Shown here piece after piece: positions 25,232 through 34,165 of a DNA stretch of 64,000 nucleotides. Both the position numbers and the translations under genes were made by a program. Numbering within the stretch: position 1 is the stretch's first letter; each line of letters starts with the position of its first letter. This DNA comes from Geminocystis sp050753365 (GTDB taxonomy: Bacteria > Cyanobacteriota > Cyanobacteriia > Cyanobacteriales > Cyanobacteriaceae), in contig NZ_JBLZFY010000011.1 of NCBI RefSeq assembly GCF_050753365.1, positions 1 to 64,000 of the forward strand, read 5' to 3'. The notes beneath the pieces were generated by a model that saw only the letters and a program-made list of their open reading frames with translations, had not been told where the DNA came from and made no database searches.

Positions 25232-28045
25232 ATGATAAACAACCATCAAGATAACCTCGAAAAATTTATTGTCTTTTATCAACAACACATTATAGGACAA
25301 GAAAGGAAAGAAGCGCAAATATTTCTCGATCGATTTTTTAAGGCTTTCGGTTATGATGGTGCATTGGAAGCAGGGGCAAAATACGAAGAAGCCATTAAAA
25401 AGGGTAGCAAAAAGAAAAATACAGGCTTTGCGGATTTAGTCTGGAAACCCAAGCTATTAATTGAGATGAAAAAACGAGGGGAAGACTTATCAAAACATTA
25501 CCCCCAAGCCTTTGAATATTGGTCAAGATTAGTACCGAATCGACCTCGTTATGTGATATTATGCAACTTTGATGAATTTTGGATTTTTGATTTTGACTTA
25601 CAGTTAGATGAACCTGTAGATATAGTTAAGTTAGAAGACTTAGGGAAACGCTACTCCGCCTTCAACTTCATGGCAAGGGTAGAAAGTAAACCCATCTTTA
25701 ATAACAATCAAGTTGACGTTACCGAAAAGGCGGGAAGACGACTAGGGGAATTATTCCAAATCCTCCAACATCGCCTCAATTTACGCCCCCCTACCCCCAA
25801 CTCTGGGGGAGTTACAGATGAAAAAGTCTCCAAAATTGGGGATAAACAGGCAAATCAAACTCTAAAAATCCAACGCTTTATCCTGCAATGCGTCTTGGCA
25901 ATGTTTGCGGAAGATAGGGGATTATTGCCTAATGATTTATTTCTACGATGTGTAGAAGAATGCCTCGAAGGCGCTAACAGTTACGATGTCTTAGGCGGTT
26001 TATTCCGTGAAATGAATAATCAAGGAGTCACTCCTACAGGAAAATATCAAGGTGTGGAATACTTTAACGGTGGTTTATTCAGTATAGTGGATTCGATCGA
26101 ACTCACCAAGCCAGAGTTAGAGATATTAGAAATTGTTGCCAAGCAAGACTGGAGTAAAATTCGCCCTGCTATTTTTGGTAACATTTTTGAAGGTACAGTT
26201 AACGCCAAAGAGAGACATAGTTACGGAATGCACTATACTTCTGAAGCGGATATTATGAAAATAGTGCGCCCCACCATTAGTAAGTATTGGGAAGATTTAA
26301 TAGACAGTGCAAATACCGTTAAAGAATTGACTAATTTACAACTCCAATTACAGAATTATAAAGTATTAGACCCTGCTTGTGGTAGTGGAAATTTTCTCTA
26401 CGTTGCCTATCAAGAATTAAAGAGAATTGAGCAATTATTATTAGACAAAATTAAGAGTAAAAATAAGGGTAAAAATCAACAAATTAATATCAGTTTTGTT
26501 ACTCCTAATCAGTTTTATGGTATGGATATAAATCCCTTCGCTGTGGAGTTAGCAAAAGTTACTTTAATGATAGCCAGAAAAGTTGCTATTGATAAGTTTA
26601 ATTTAACCGAACCTGCTTTACCTTTAGACAGTTTAGATAATAACATAATTTGTACAGATGCCTTATTTACTGATTGGATAAAAGCGGATGCAATTATCGG
26701 AAATCCTCCCTTTTTAGGCGGTAAAAAATTAAGACAAGAATTAGGAGATAATTATGTAGAAAAACTTTATAATCAATTTAAAGAAGTAAAAGGACAACCT
26801 GATTTTTGTATTTATTGGTTTAGGAAAACCCATGATAATTTAACGAAAAATGCAAGGGCTGGTTTAGTAGGAAGTAACTCTATTTCGCAAAATGTAAGCC
26901 GTAATGCTAGTTTAGATTATATTGTGGAAAATGATGGTTTTATTAATGAAGCAATCTCAACTCAAGTATGGACTGGAGAAGCAAATGTTCATGTTAGTAT
27001 TGTTAATTGGAGTAAAGAAAAACCTAGTCAATTATTTTTAGATAATGAAATAGTTGAGCGTATTTCGTCTTCTTTAAAAACAGAAATTTCTGTTACTTCA
27101 GCAAAAAAGTTAAAAGTGAATAAAAATAAATCATTTGAGGCTTGTGCTTTAGGCGGAAAAGGTTTTATTATCTCAGAAGAAGAAGCAAAAGAGTGGATAA
27201 AAAAAGATAGTAAAAATCAAGAAGTTTTAAAACCGATGATTGACGGGAGAGGTTTAATTTATCCTTTTGAAAAATTAGATTGGGTAATCGATTTTAATGA
27301 TATGAGTTTAGAAAATGCCTCTGATTATTATTTACCTTTTGCAAGAGTTAAGGAAAAAGTTAAGCCTGAAAGAGATAATAATAGAAGTTCTCTTGCCAGA
27401 AATTATTGGTGGAAACTTCGTAGATATAGCCCAGCAATGAGAAAAGAATTAAAAGGATTAAAGTATTATTTTGCTATTCCTAAAGTGGTTAAATATGTAA
27501 TTTTTACACCTGTTGATATATCAATTTTACCCTGTGAAGCTAACATGGTAATTGCTTCCGATGATTTTTATATTTTGGGAATTTTAAACTCAAAAATTCA
27601 TCGTATTTGGGTTAAGGCTAAAAGTTCAACTTTAGGGGAAACTTTAAGATATACTAATACCACTTGTTTTGAAACATTCCCGTTTCCGCAGTTAAAAAAT
27701 GCCCCTTTTTCTGTAGGAGTAATAGGTGACAAGGCAAGGGGCTTTGATCAGGCAAGGGGCTTAAGCCCCTTGTTACCTGAAGCATTAGAGGCTGAAAAAA
27801 TTATGCAACAAATAAGAGATAAAATGCTCGAATTACACGATTATAGAACAGAACAAATGAATAAAAAACAATGGGGGATTACTCAGTTATATAATGCCTT
27901 TTTTCATGAGCCTAGTAGTAAATTATATCAGCTTCATCAACAGTTAGATAAGTTAGTAATGAAAGCCTATAATTTCGATGAAAATGGAGATATTTTAGAG
28001 CAATTATTAACCTTAAATTTAGCTATTTATGAAAGAGAAAACTAA
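25232..28045 (+). CDS. MmeI-like type IIL/IIG restriction-modification enzyme
   Basis: A 937-residue single-chain enzyme expected to methylate adenine and cut DNA at a distance. N-terminal nuclease: D68-x9-E78-x-K80 (GFADLV.. then IEMKK), the same spacing as in MmeI. The methyltransferase domain has motif I LDPACGSGNFLY at about 378-389 and motif IV GNPPF at about 489, so it modifies adenine N6. The C-terminal third is the specificity region. Two in-frame inserts look like cyanobacterial palindromic repeats: at about 25786-25825 (CCCCC..GGGGG) and at about 27727-27775 (two AAGGCAAGGGGCTT-like units). Specificity cannot be read from sequence. Confidence 0.88.
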   Translation: MINNHQDNLEKFIVFYQQHIIGQERKEAQIFLDRFFKAFGYDGALEAGAKYEEAIKKGSKKKNTGFADLVWKPKLLIEMKKRGEDLSKHYPQAFEYWSRLVPNRPRYVILCNFDEFWIFDFDLQLDEPVDIVKLEDLGKRYSAFNFMARVESKPIFNNNQVDVTEKAGRRLGELFQILQHRLNLRPPTPNSGGVTDEKVSKIGDKQANQTLKIQRFILQCVLAMFAEDRGLLPNDLFLRCVEECLEGANSYDVLGGLFREMNNQGVTPTGKYQGVEYFNGGLFSIVDSIELTKPELEILEIVAKQDWSKIRPAIFGNIFEGTVNAKERHSYGMHYTSEADIMKIVRPTISKYWEDLIDSANTVKELTNLQLQLQNYKVLDPACGSGNFLYVAYQELKRIEQLLLDKIKSKNKGKNQQINISFVTPNQFYGMDINPFAVELAKVTLMIARKVAIDKFNLTEPALPLDSLDNNIICTDALFTDWIKADAIIGNPPFLGGKKLRQELGDNYVEKLYNQFKEVKGQPDFCIYWFRKTHDNLTKNARAGLVGSNSISQNVSRNASLDYIVENDGFINEAISTQVWTGEANVHVSIVNWSKEKPSQLFLDNEIVERISSSLKTEISVTSAKKLKVNKNKSFEACALGGKGFIISEEEAKEWIKKDSKNQEVLKPMIDGRGLIYPFEKLDWVIDFNDMSLENASDYYLPFARVKEKVKPERDNNRSSLARNYWWKLRRYSPAMRKELKGLKYYFAIPKVVKYVIFTPVDISILPCEANMVIASDDFYILGILNSKIHRIWVKAKSSTLGETLRYTNTTCFETFPFPQLKNAPFSVGVIGDKARGFDQARGLSPLLPEALEAEKIMQQIRDKMLELHDYRTEQMNKKQWGITQLYNAFFHEPSSKLYQLHQQLDKLVMKAYNFDENGDILEQLLTLNLAIYEREN

Positions 28046-28213
28046 ATACTTTTTTAGCAAATCTTACACAACTCACTTTAGTAGAGTTATGCTGTTAGCA
28101 ATGAAATTTATTTCATTGTGAGATAAGGGTTTTCATCTATAAACCGCCTTGCAATAAATTGACAAGGAAACCAATAGCTAAAGTCTGCTAAAGCGACTAA
28201 TCAAAAGACAATT

Positions 28214-28912
28214 TTAATGGTACTTTGAAACTGCCATACTCAGCACATAGTTATCTAAAATATACCATGTTTTAAAAAACCATTTGTTTTGTTTTTCTCC
28301 TTGATTATGGAGGATTTGATAATTAATATTTTCTCCTATTTCTTGGATATAAATACTATCTAAACCTCCCGATAAACCTTCCCCGATCGATTTTAAATAG
28401 GCTTCTTTAATAGTCCATAATGTAAAAAAATATCTATAACTATCTTCTTTATTTAATTGAATTAAATGTTGATATTCTTGAGAACAAAAAAAACGTTTAG
28501 CAATATTTTCTATCTTAACTTGATCGTCAATTTTTTCTAAATCAATACCTAAATTATGTTTAGCAATGCCATAAACTGTATAATTATTTTTATGGGAAAG
28601 ATTAAAATAGATTTCTTGGTTATGAATTAAAAAATCAAGAGATGGTTTACCTTTATTACTATAATTAAAAGTTACTTCTTGAGGATTTATGTGTAAATAT
28701 TTGGCTAAAATAAGTCTTAAATTTGCTCTATTAATTAAAAATCGATCGCGCTGTGATGTGAGCTTAAAATTATGATACTTTTTCCGTTCATCTTCTGATA
28801 AAATAGCTAAATAATTTTCATATTCTTTCAAATCACAATCTTCGATATTAATTAACCATATATCAACGTTATTTTCATTTATAATAAGATGGTTCGATCG
28901 AATTTCTGTCAT
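28214..28912 (-). CDS. 4'-phosphopantetheinyl transferase (Sfp/HetI type)
   Basis: A 232-residue transferase that attaches the phosphopantetheine arm of CoA to carrier proteins. The family motifs are visible: FNLSHKNNYTVYGI near 120, GIDLEKID near 140 (Mg-binding Asp-x-Glu), and FFTLWTIKEAYLKSIGEGL near 180-200. In cyanobacteria one such enzyme usually serves fatty acid and secondary-metabolite carriers. No biosynthetic cluster is adjacent. Confidence 0.9.
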   Translation of the reverse strand: MTEIRSNHLIINENNVDIWLINIEDCDLKEYENYLAILSEDERKKYHNFKLTSQRDRFLINRANLRLILAKYLHINPQEVTFNYSNKGKPSLDFLIHNQEIYFNLSHKNNYTVYGIAKHNLGIDLEKIDDQVKIENIAKRFFCSQEYQHLIQLNKEDSYRYFFTLWTIKEAYLKSIGEGLSGGLDSIYIQEIGENINYQILHNQGEKQNKWFFKTWYILDNYVLSMAVSKYH

Positions 28913-28957
28913 TTAATTATTGTGCTATGAGCATTAAAATAAGAAAGTTTAGTGTAA

Positions 28958-29011
28958 GAGATTGCTTCAGATTGCTTCGTACCTCGCAACGCTACGCGCC
29001 TCGCAATGACA
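28958..29011 (+). repeat. interspersed GATTGCTTCGT repeat, copy 2 (expanded)
   Basis: GAGATTGCTTCA is followed directly by GATTGCTTCGTACCTCGCAA, an inserted CGCTACGCG, and CCTCGCAATGACA. This is a partly duplicated version of the unit at 24697. Confidence 0.75.
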
Positions 29012-29081
29012 AGATAGAAGTTATTGTCTCTTATTTTTTATTTAATTTCTAATTTCTATAGGAGTAAAAATTTTCTTTAAT

Positions 29082-30095
29082 ATGCAAGTAAAAGATATAG
29101 GAGAACATCAACTATTAAAAATTATAAATCAATATTGCGATCGAACCAAAAATGGTGATGATGGTGCAATTTTTTCTATTGACAAAGATAAAAAATTAGT
29201 CGTCACCACGGATATTTTAGTGGAAGATGTCCACTTTAGCGACAAAACCACTCCCCCCCATGCTATTGGTTATCGTGCCGTCACCGCAAATCTTTCCGAT
29301 GTCGTAGCTATGGGAGGCATCCCGAAAAGCATTACCGTCGGGTTATCCCTGAGAAAAGATACCCCAGTGAGTTGGGTAGAAAGTCTTTATCAAGGTATGT
29401 ACGACTGTTTATCCCTTTTTAACTGTACCATTATTGGCGGTGACATTACCAGCTCCAAAGTCAATACCATTGCCATCACCGCATTAGGAGAAGTCTCAGA
29501 AAATCAAGCTATATATCGTCATACCGCCCAAGTCGGCGATTTAATTGTCATTACTGGTAATCATGGATTATCAAGGGCAGGGCTAGAAATCTTGCTCTAT
29601 CCTGACAAATATCGTCATATAAACCCAGAAATAAGAGAAAAGGTCATTTTTGCTCACCAGTACCCTAAGCCCCGTTTAGATGTAATCAAAGCCCTTTCTG
29701 GGTTAGGATGTCAAGGTAAAATTACGGGTATGGATAGCAGTGATGGTTTAGGGGATGCTATTATACAAATATGTGAACAAAGTAAAGTAGGTTCGATCGT
29801 CAACCTGAGAAAAATTCCCCTAGATGATGCTATATTAGCCATGACAGACTTTGACACCGCCTTGCATTGGGCATTATACGGCGGAGAAGATTTTGAATTA
29901 GTGTTATGTGTCAATTCAGCTATTGCTTACAGTTTACAAGAGAAATTCCCCCAAGAATGTCATATTATCGGCGAAATAACCCCTTCTGATAAGATAGAAT
30001 TGATAGACGAGCAAAAAGTTTATGCAAAACGTTTATTAAATCAAAAAAAAGCCTATCAACATTTTTCCCATTATCCCTCTTTTGTCGATCTTTGA
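29082..30095 (+). CDS. thiL: thiamine-monophosphate kinase
   Basis: A 337-residue kinase that converts thiamine phosphate to the active diphosphate. It has the PurM-like architecture: NGDDGAIF near residue 25, VVTTDILVEDVHF, RAVTANLSDVVAMGG, TIIGGDITSS, then GMDSSDGLGDA and YGGEDFELV. These are the metal- and ATP-binding segments of ThiL. Length is normal. It stands alone between the phosphopantetheinyl transferase (divergent) and the toxin-antitoxin pair. Confidence 0.95.
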   Translation: MQVKDIGEHQLLKIINQYCDRTKNGDDGAIFSIDKDKKLVVTTDILVEDVHFSDKTTPPHAIGYRAVTANLSDVVAMGGIPKSITVGLSLRKDTPVSWVESLYQGMYDCLSLFNCTIIGGDITSSKVNTIAITALGEVSENQAIYRHTAQVGDLIVITGNHGLSRAGLEILLYPDKYRHINPEIREKVIFAHQYPKPRLDVIKALSGLGCQGKITGMDSSDGLGDAIIQICEQSKVGSIVNLRKIPLDDAILAMTDFDTALHWALYGGEDFELVLCVNSAIAYSLQEKFPQECHIIGEITPSDKIELIDEQKVYAKRLLNQKKAYQHFSHYPSFVDL

Positions 30096-30155
30096 TTTTT
30101 ACTATTATTGAAATATACTAAAGATAAAAGCGAATGAACTAATAGAGGAAGCAAA

Positions 30156-30428
30156 ATGAACACAATAACCCTTAAAAATCGTTTGATAGAAAAGCTCAAT
30201 AATCTTTCTGAAGCCCAACTTAATTCGGTTATATCTTTTGTGGAAGGATTACAAAATCAGTTTAAAGAAGCCCAAGAAATTCAACGTCCACAAACTGATG
30301 AGGAAAGAATGGCTTTAGCAGAAAAATTCAAACAACTATGTGCAGAAACTCAAGCACTGTTTACTGACAATCCGATAACAGAAGAAGAAATCCAAAGGGA
30401 AATAGACGCTTATCGGAGAGGCGAATGA
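30156..30428 (+). CDS. putative antitoxin of the PIN toxin
   Basis: A 90-residue acidic, helical protein (KNRLIEKLNNLSEAQLNSVISFVEGL) with a charged C-terminus ending ITEEEIQREIDAYRRGE. It overlaps the PIN gene by the four bases ATGA, the usual translational coupling of antitoxin and toxin. DNA-binding fold not recognised. The C-terminal helix is the expected toxin-blocking part. AGAGGAAGC upstream of the ATG is a good ribosome binding site. Confidence 0.7.
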   Translation: MNTITLKNRLIEKLNNLSEAQLNSVISFVEGLQNQFKEAQEIQRPQTDEERMALAEKFKQLCAETQALFTDNPITEEEIQREIDAYRRGE

Positions 30429-30829
30429 AAATTATTTTTGATACCAATATCTTGATTTCTGCTGCTTTTAGGGGAGGTAAACCAAAGATGGCTATTGCCC
30501 ATGTTATTGCTTCTTCGAGCTTTGAATGGATAGCATCATCAGAAATTATCAAGGAGTACAAAGAGGTTTTAAATCGTCCTAAGTTGAAATTATCCCAAAT
30601 TACTAAGCAAGAATGGTTAAAACTAATTGATTTATCTGTTATTCTTATATATGTCAATCTAACGATCGACTTTCCTAGAGATAGAAAAGACGCTAAATTT
30701 TTAGCTTGTGCCATATCTTCTGGTGCTGATTATTTAATCACAGGTGATAAAGATTTTGAGGATATACCAGACTTAGGTGTCACTAAAGTCTTTAGTGTGT
30801 CTCAGTTTTTAGAAATTATCAACGATTAA
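30425..30829 (+). CDS. PIN-domain ribonuclease toxin
   Basis: A 134-residue PIN protein of the putative toxin-antitoxin PIN family. Conserved acidic residues are in FDTNILISAAF (D6), SSEIIKEYKEVL, and the late RDRKDAKFLACAI and DYLITGDKDF. These coordinate Mg for RNA cleavage. It is coupled to the upstream antitoxin-like gene. All catalytic positions are present, so it is probably functional. RNA target unknown. Confidence 0.88.
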   Translation: MKIIFDTNILISAAFRGGKPKMAIAHVIASSSFEWIASSEIIKEYKEVLNRPKLKLSQITKQEWLKLIDLSVILIYVNLTIDFPRDRKDAKFLACAISSGADYLITGDKDFEDIPDLGVTKVFSVSQFLEIIND

Positions 30830-31192
30830 AAATTCAGAATTTCTCGTTGTCGGTTGATTAATTCAAAAGATTATAGACGCTACATTTCAAAAAAACGTTA
30901 CTTTTATGGTGTAAGAATACATCTACTCACTATTCACTATTCACTATCCTCATTAAAAAACTTTTCAGCAACGCCTAGAAGATATTTGATGAATTTGTGT
31001 CAATAAATAGGCTATAATCTAATAAGTTGGGATAACCTACTGTAAAGTTTATGCCGTAGCATTAACGTATAAAGTGTCAACATAAAATGTGTAGCTATTA
31101 AAAGCTAGACAAATATGATCCATAACTAAATTTACATCTATAATTATTTAAGTCCATCTACTCCCTATAATCTTTCAAGTGTTAATCAAATC
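30830..31192. other. intergenic stretch before the response regulator
   Basis: No gene seen. It contains a short run of ATTCACT units (about 30925-30950) of the cyanobacterial heptamer type, and an AT-rich leader for the response regulator. No clear operator or terminator. Confidence 0.4.
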
Positions 31193-31564
31193 ATGATTAA
31201 AATTTTAGTTGTTGATGATAATCATACTCCCAGAGAAGTGATCTGCGAAGCACTAAAGCAGTTTAATATTCAAGTAACCGAAGCTGTCAATGGGGTAGAA
31301 GCGACAAAAATTATGGAAAAAGAGCAATTCAACCTCGTTATTACCGATGTGGTAATGCCAGAAATGAATGGTTATGAATTGTGTCGTTGGATAAAAACAA
31401 ACCCTGCTACAGAAAAAGTTCCTGTAATTATTTGCTCGACAAAAGGAGAAGATTTTGATATTCATTGGGCGACAAAACAAGGCGCTGATGCTTATATTAT
31501 CAAACCTTTTAAAACTATGGAGTTACTCAAAACTATCAAATATTTACTTAAGCATAATGTTTAA
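31193..31564 (+). CDS. CheY-like single-domain response regulator
   Basis: A 123-residue receiver domain without an output domain. The acidic pair is at 8-9 (VVDDN), the phosphoacceptor is D52 in ITDVVMPEMNGYE, and the conserved Lys is in YIIKPF near 106. Most like the PilG/PatA-type regulators of cyanobacterial phototaxis operons, though no chemotaxis genes are adjacent. Its histidine kinase is elsewhere. Confidence 0.9.
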   Translation: MIKILVVDDNHTPREVICEALKQFNIQVTEAVNGVEATKIMEKEQFNLVITDVVMPEMNGYELCRWIKTNPATEKVPVIICSTKGEDFDIHWATKQGADAYIIKPFKTMELLKTIKYLLKHNV

Positions 31565-31635
31565 TAACTTTTTTGTTTGTGGATTTGTGTAACGGTTTCG
31601 TTTCCTTTTTTCTGAGAATTTCAAGAAGTAATGAT

Positions 31636-31672
31636 AGTTGGGTTTCGTTACCTCAACCCAACCTACAATCTC
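31636..31672. repeat. GTTGGGTT palindromic repeat, copy 1
   Basis: AGTTGGGTTTCGTTACC followed by TCAACCCAACCTACAATC. The inverted form is at about 36662-36700 (TTGTAGGTTGGGTTGA..AAACCCAAC). Each copy folds into a GTTGGGTT/AACCCAAC hairpin and lies between genes. Confidence 0.7.
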
Positions 31673-31689
31673 AAATTTACCAGTTTCGT

Positions 31690-32826
31690 TTATATTTTTT
31701 CTTCTGTTTCCTCTATGGCTGGATAAGTGACTAAGGCTGGTTGTAAACCTAAGAGAGATTTTAGTTTTAGCCATGCCCAATTTTGCCACCATCCAACAAT
31801 ACCATTTGGTAAAATTGTCACCACGATTAAGAATAACGCCCCTTGAAAGAATAACCATATATCGGGGAATTTCTCACTCAGAAAACTCTGCCCTAATCTG
31901 ACTAGGATTGTACCAATAATCGCACCGATAAGTGTGCCTCTACCTCCTACCGCTACCCATATCACCATCTCGATCGAAAATGCCACTTCCATTATACTAG
32001 GAGTAATAATCGCCGTCTGCATGGTATATAATGCCCCCGCCACTCCAGCAATAGCACCCGATATAGCAAAGACTACCACTTTAAACCATGTGGGATCATA
32101 ACCTGAAAATCTAACTCTATTTTCATCATCTCGAATCGCTATTAATAAACGTCCAAATCTACCACTGGTTAACCAACGACAAAGAAGATAAGACAAGACT
32201 AAGAAAAGAATGGTAAATTGATAAAAAGCATTTTGTGCTGTTTGTGAACTGGCTAAAACTCCAAAAATTTCTTCAGTATCAGTTTTCAGTCCATTTGTAC
32301 CATTAATTAATTTTTGTTGCCCATTGAAGAAGTTAAAAAAGACAATCAATGCGGCTTGGGTAAGAATGGAAAAATATACCCCTTTGATGCGGTTACGAAA
32401 AACTAAATAACCTAATAATCCCGCTACAATAGCAGGAATCACGAAAACAGCTATAACCGTAAAGGGAAAAGAATAAAAGGGTTTCCAAAAGAAAGGTAAT
32501 TCTGTCACCCCGTAGAGGTTAAAAAACTCTGGTAATTGCCCTTCTGGTAATTGTAGTTTTAAGTGCATAGCGAAGGCATAACCCCCCAAGGCAAAGAAAA
32601 TGCCATGCCCTAAACTTAGCAACCCTGTGTAACCCCAAATCAAATCAATACCTAAAGCTACAATGGCTAAGGCTAAAATTCTCCCGAATAACTGTAATCG
32701 AAATTGACTCAAGGTAACGGGCAAAATTACTGATAAGAGAATGATAACCCCAACTATAACCCCTATTTCTATCCATAGCTTTTGTTTTTTGTTTTCTTTG
32801 ATTTGAGATAAGGTACTACTTACCAT
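31690..32826 (-). CDS. urtC: urea ABC transporter permease UrtC
   Basis: A 378-residue inner-membrane permease of the branched-chain-amino-acid/urea family, with about nine hydrophobic segments. The family signature GIDLIWGYTGLLSLGHGIFFALGGY lies near residue 60, and later AGVAGALYTMQTAIITPS and WVAVGGRGTLIGAIIG. With UrtA, B, D and E it imports urea. The other urt genes are not in the window, so the transporter genes are scattered. An NtcA box and -10 lie upstream, consistent with induction under nitrogen limitation. Confidence 0.92.
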   Translation of the reverse strand: MVSSTLSQIKENKKQKLWIEIGVIVGVIILLSVILPVTLSQFRLQLFGRILALAIVALGIDLIWGYTGLLSLGHGIFFALGGYAFAMHLKLQLPEGQLPEFFNLYGVTELPFFWKPFYSFPFTVIAVFVIPAIVAGLLGYLVFRNRIKGVYFSILTQAALIVFFNFFNGQQKLINGTNGLKTDTEEIFGVLASSQTAQNAFYQFTILFLVLSYLLCRWLTSGRFGRLLIAIRDDENRVRFSGYDPTWFKVVVFAISGAIAGVAGALYTMQTAIITPSIMEVAFSIEMVIWVAVGGRGTLIGAIIGTILVRLGQSFLSEKFPDIWLFFQGALFLIVVTILPNGIVGWWQNWAWLKLKSLLGLQPALVTYPAIEETEEKI

Positions 32827-32874
32827 TTTTTTGTTACCGTCTAATAAATTGTATTTACAGTTTGACTTTCACAT

Positions 32875-32916
32875 TATGAGAAGATTTTGCTTTGTCTTTA
32901 GTAAAAAATGATACAT
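32875..32916 (-). promoter_or_regulatory. NtcA-activated promoter of urtC
   Basis: On the minus strand GTATCATTTTTTAC (32903-32916) is a perfect GTA-N8-TAC. A CATAAT/TAATGT -10 box follows after 22 bases, the class II spacing of NtcA promoters. It ends about 50 bases before the urtC start. NtcA activates nitrogen genes when 2-oxoglutarate is high. Confidence 0.8.
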
Positions 32917-32971
32917 TTATCTAGGTAGGGGTTGCTTAAAAAGTCTTTTGATGAAGGGAAGTAATAGGTAA

Positions 32972-33133
32972 TATAGCATTCATGCCTTAAATGTACAGGC
33001 ATATTGCCTAAAAGTTGAAGAAACAGTAATAAAACTACATTATCAAGGAATTAATGCTACCGAATTAAAGGTTTTTCAAATTCTATGTGAATCGGGCTAT
33101 TTCAGAGACAAATGCAAGTTAAATGCCTCTTAG
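32972..33133 (+). pseudogene. possible gene fragment without a start codon
   Basis: A 53-codon open frame with no ATG reads SIHALNVQAYCLKVEETV and on to CESGYFRDKCKLNAS-stop. The composition looks protein-like rather than random AT-rich sequence, and no promoter or ribosome binding site is visible. I do not recognise the family. It may be the 3' remnant of a lost gene between urtC and tRNA-Lys, or chance. Confidence 0.3.
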
Positions 33134-33159
33134 CTTAAAGTGCAAACTATTTTAAAAAT

Positions 33160-33230
33160 GGGTCGCCCGAGATTCGAACTCGAGACCAATCGGTTAAAAG
33201 CCGAGTGCTCTACCGCTGAGCTAGCGACCC
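33160..33230 (-). tRNA. tRNA-Lys (anticodon UUU)
   Basis: Acceptor GGGTCGC pairs with GCGACCC. The D arm GCTCAGCGGTAGAGC, anticodon loop CTTTTAA and T arm with TTCGAAT are all present. CCA is not encoded. Upstream on the minus strand a TATACT -10-like box lies at about 33260. Confidence 0.97.
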
Positions 33231-33405
33231 TTTCGTTACGCTTTAGTTTTTCGCAACGATACCTAGTATAACGAACCTTTTAAAAAAATGCAAGAAACAT
33301 TTAGTTTTTTTTGCAAGTCTCGATCGAAAAGCATTAGACTTCTTACCAAGTCTGGAAATAAAATTTACTTTTTGAGAGATTTTTTCGTGCTTCGCAAGGA
33401 TGAAG

Positions 33406-33603
33406 TTAAGCTAACTCACGAGAAGTTATTTTTTCTATTTGTACCTGAGTTTGATAAAGTAAATTATCACGACTATCCTTAACTTGATTTAAGTGAGGTA
33501 AGAGATTGCGAGATTGAAGGCTCATGTGTAATTGTAAATGAGCAACATAGTCACGAACATCCTCTTTCACGGGAGCAATTAAGCTATGGGAATTGACGGT
33601 CAT
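33406..33603 (-). CDS. small conserved-looking hypothetical protein
   Basis: A 65-residue soluble protein, MTVNSHSLIAPVKEDVRDY then helical HLQLHMSLQSRNLLPHLNQV. Amino-acid make-up is balanced, unlike random translations of this AT-rich DNA, so it is probably a real small gene. No domain recognised and no strong ribosome binding site. A plus-strand frame at 33288-33482 overlaps it and looks like noise. Confidence 0.5.
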   Translation of the reverse strand: MTVNSHSLIAPVKEDVRDYVAHLQLHMSLQSRNLLPHLNQVKDSRDNLLYQTQVQIEKITSRELA

Positions 33604-33703
33604 TGTATTTCGGTTTAGTATTGCTGATTTTATCTCCTAAACCTTATCATGTTTATTTATTTTAGTCAATGACTATGTTATATAAGTTCATAAATCTATA
33701 AGT

Positions 33704-34165
33704 ATGTTAAAAATTTTGGCTTGGCTGGAAGATTTTTTTAAAGATAGAAACTTTTTAAAAGTAATTCATATCACAGAAAATTTAGTTTCTAAAGTGCTTT
33801 CTTTAGCCTTAATTGTGGTTATTTTTGTTGCTTTATATGACTTAGTTTTGGTTTTAATAACAGATTTATTTAAAGAAGAACCTATCGGATTTTTTAACCG
33901 TACTTTAATTGAACTTTTTGGCTTTTTTCTTAATATTTTAATTGCCTTAGAACTATTGGAAAATATAACAGTTTATCTAAGAAAACATATTGTTCAACTA
34001 GAATTAGTTTTAACTACTGCTTTGATTGCCGTTGCTCGAAAAATTATCATTTTTGATCCGAGTAAATATCAAAAAGTGGATTTAATTTCGTTAGGTTTGG
34101 CTATTGTTTGTTTAGCTATTAGTTATGGAATAATCCGTTATGTTAATAATGATAAAAAATTTTAA
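33704..34165 (+). CDS. PsiE-like membrane protein
   Basis: A 153-residue protein with four predicted membrane helices (about 25-50, 68-90, 103-118 and 128-146), matching the phosphate-starvation-inducible PsiE family (for example ELLENITVYLRKHIVQLELVL, then ALIAVARKIIIFD). The biochemical role of the family is unknown. It ends one base before the convergent pentapeptide gene, with no visible terminator between them. Confidence 0.75.
   Translation: MLKILAWLEDFFKDRNFLKVIHITENLVSKVLSLALIVVIFVALYDLVLVLITDLFKEEPIGFFNRTLIELFGFFLNILIALELLENITVYLRKHIVQLELVLTTALIAVARKIIIFDPSKYQKVDLISLGLAIVCLAISYGIIRYVNNDKKF

Noticed and set aside
25232..28045. BREX PglX or a type I HsdM subunit
   Set aside because: The N-terminal D-x9-ExK nuclease motif and single-chain layout match MmeI, and no BREX or hsdR/hsdS genes are adjacent.
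33288..33482. A 64-codon plus-strand frame
   Set aside because: AT-rich noise overlapping the better minus-strand small gene at 33406-33603.
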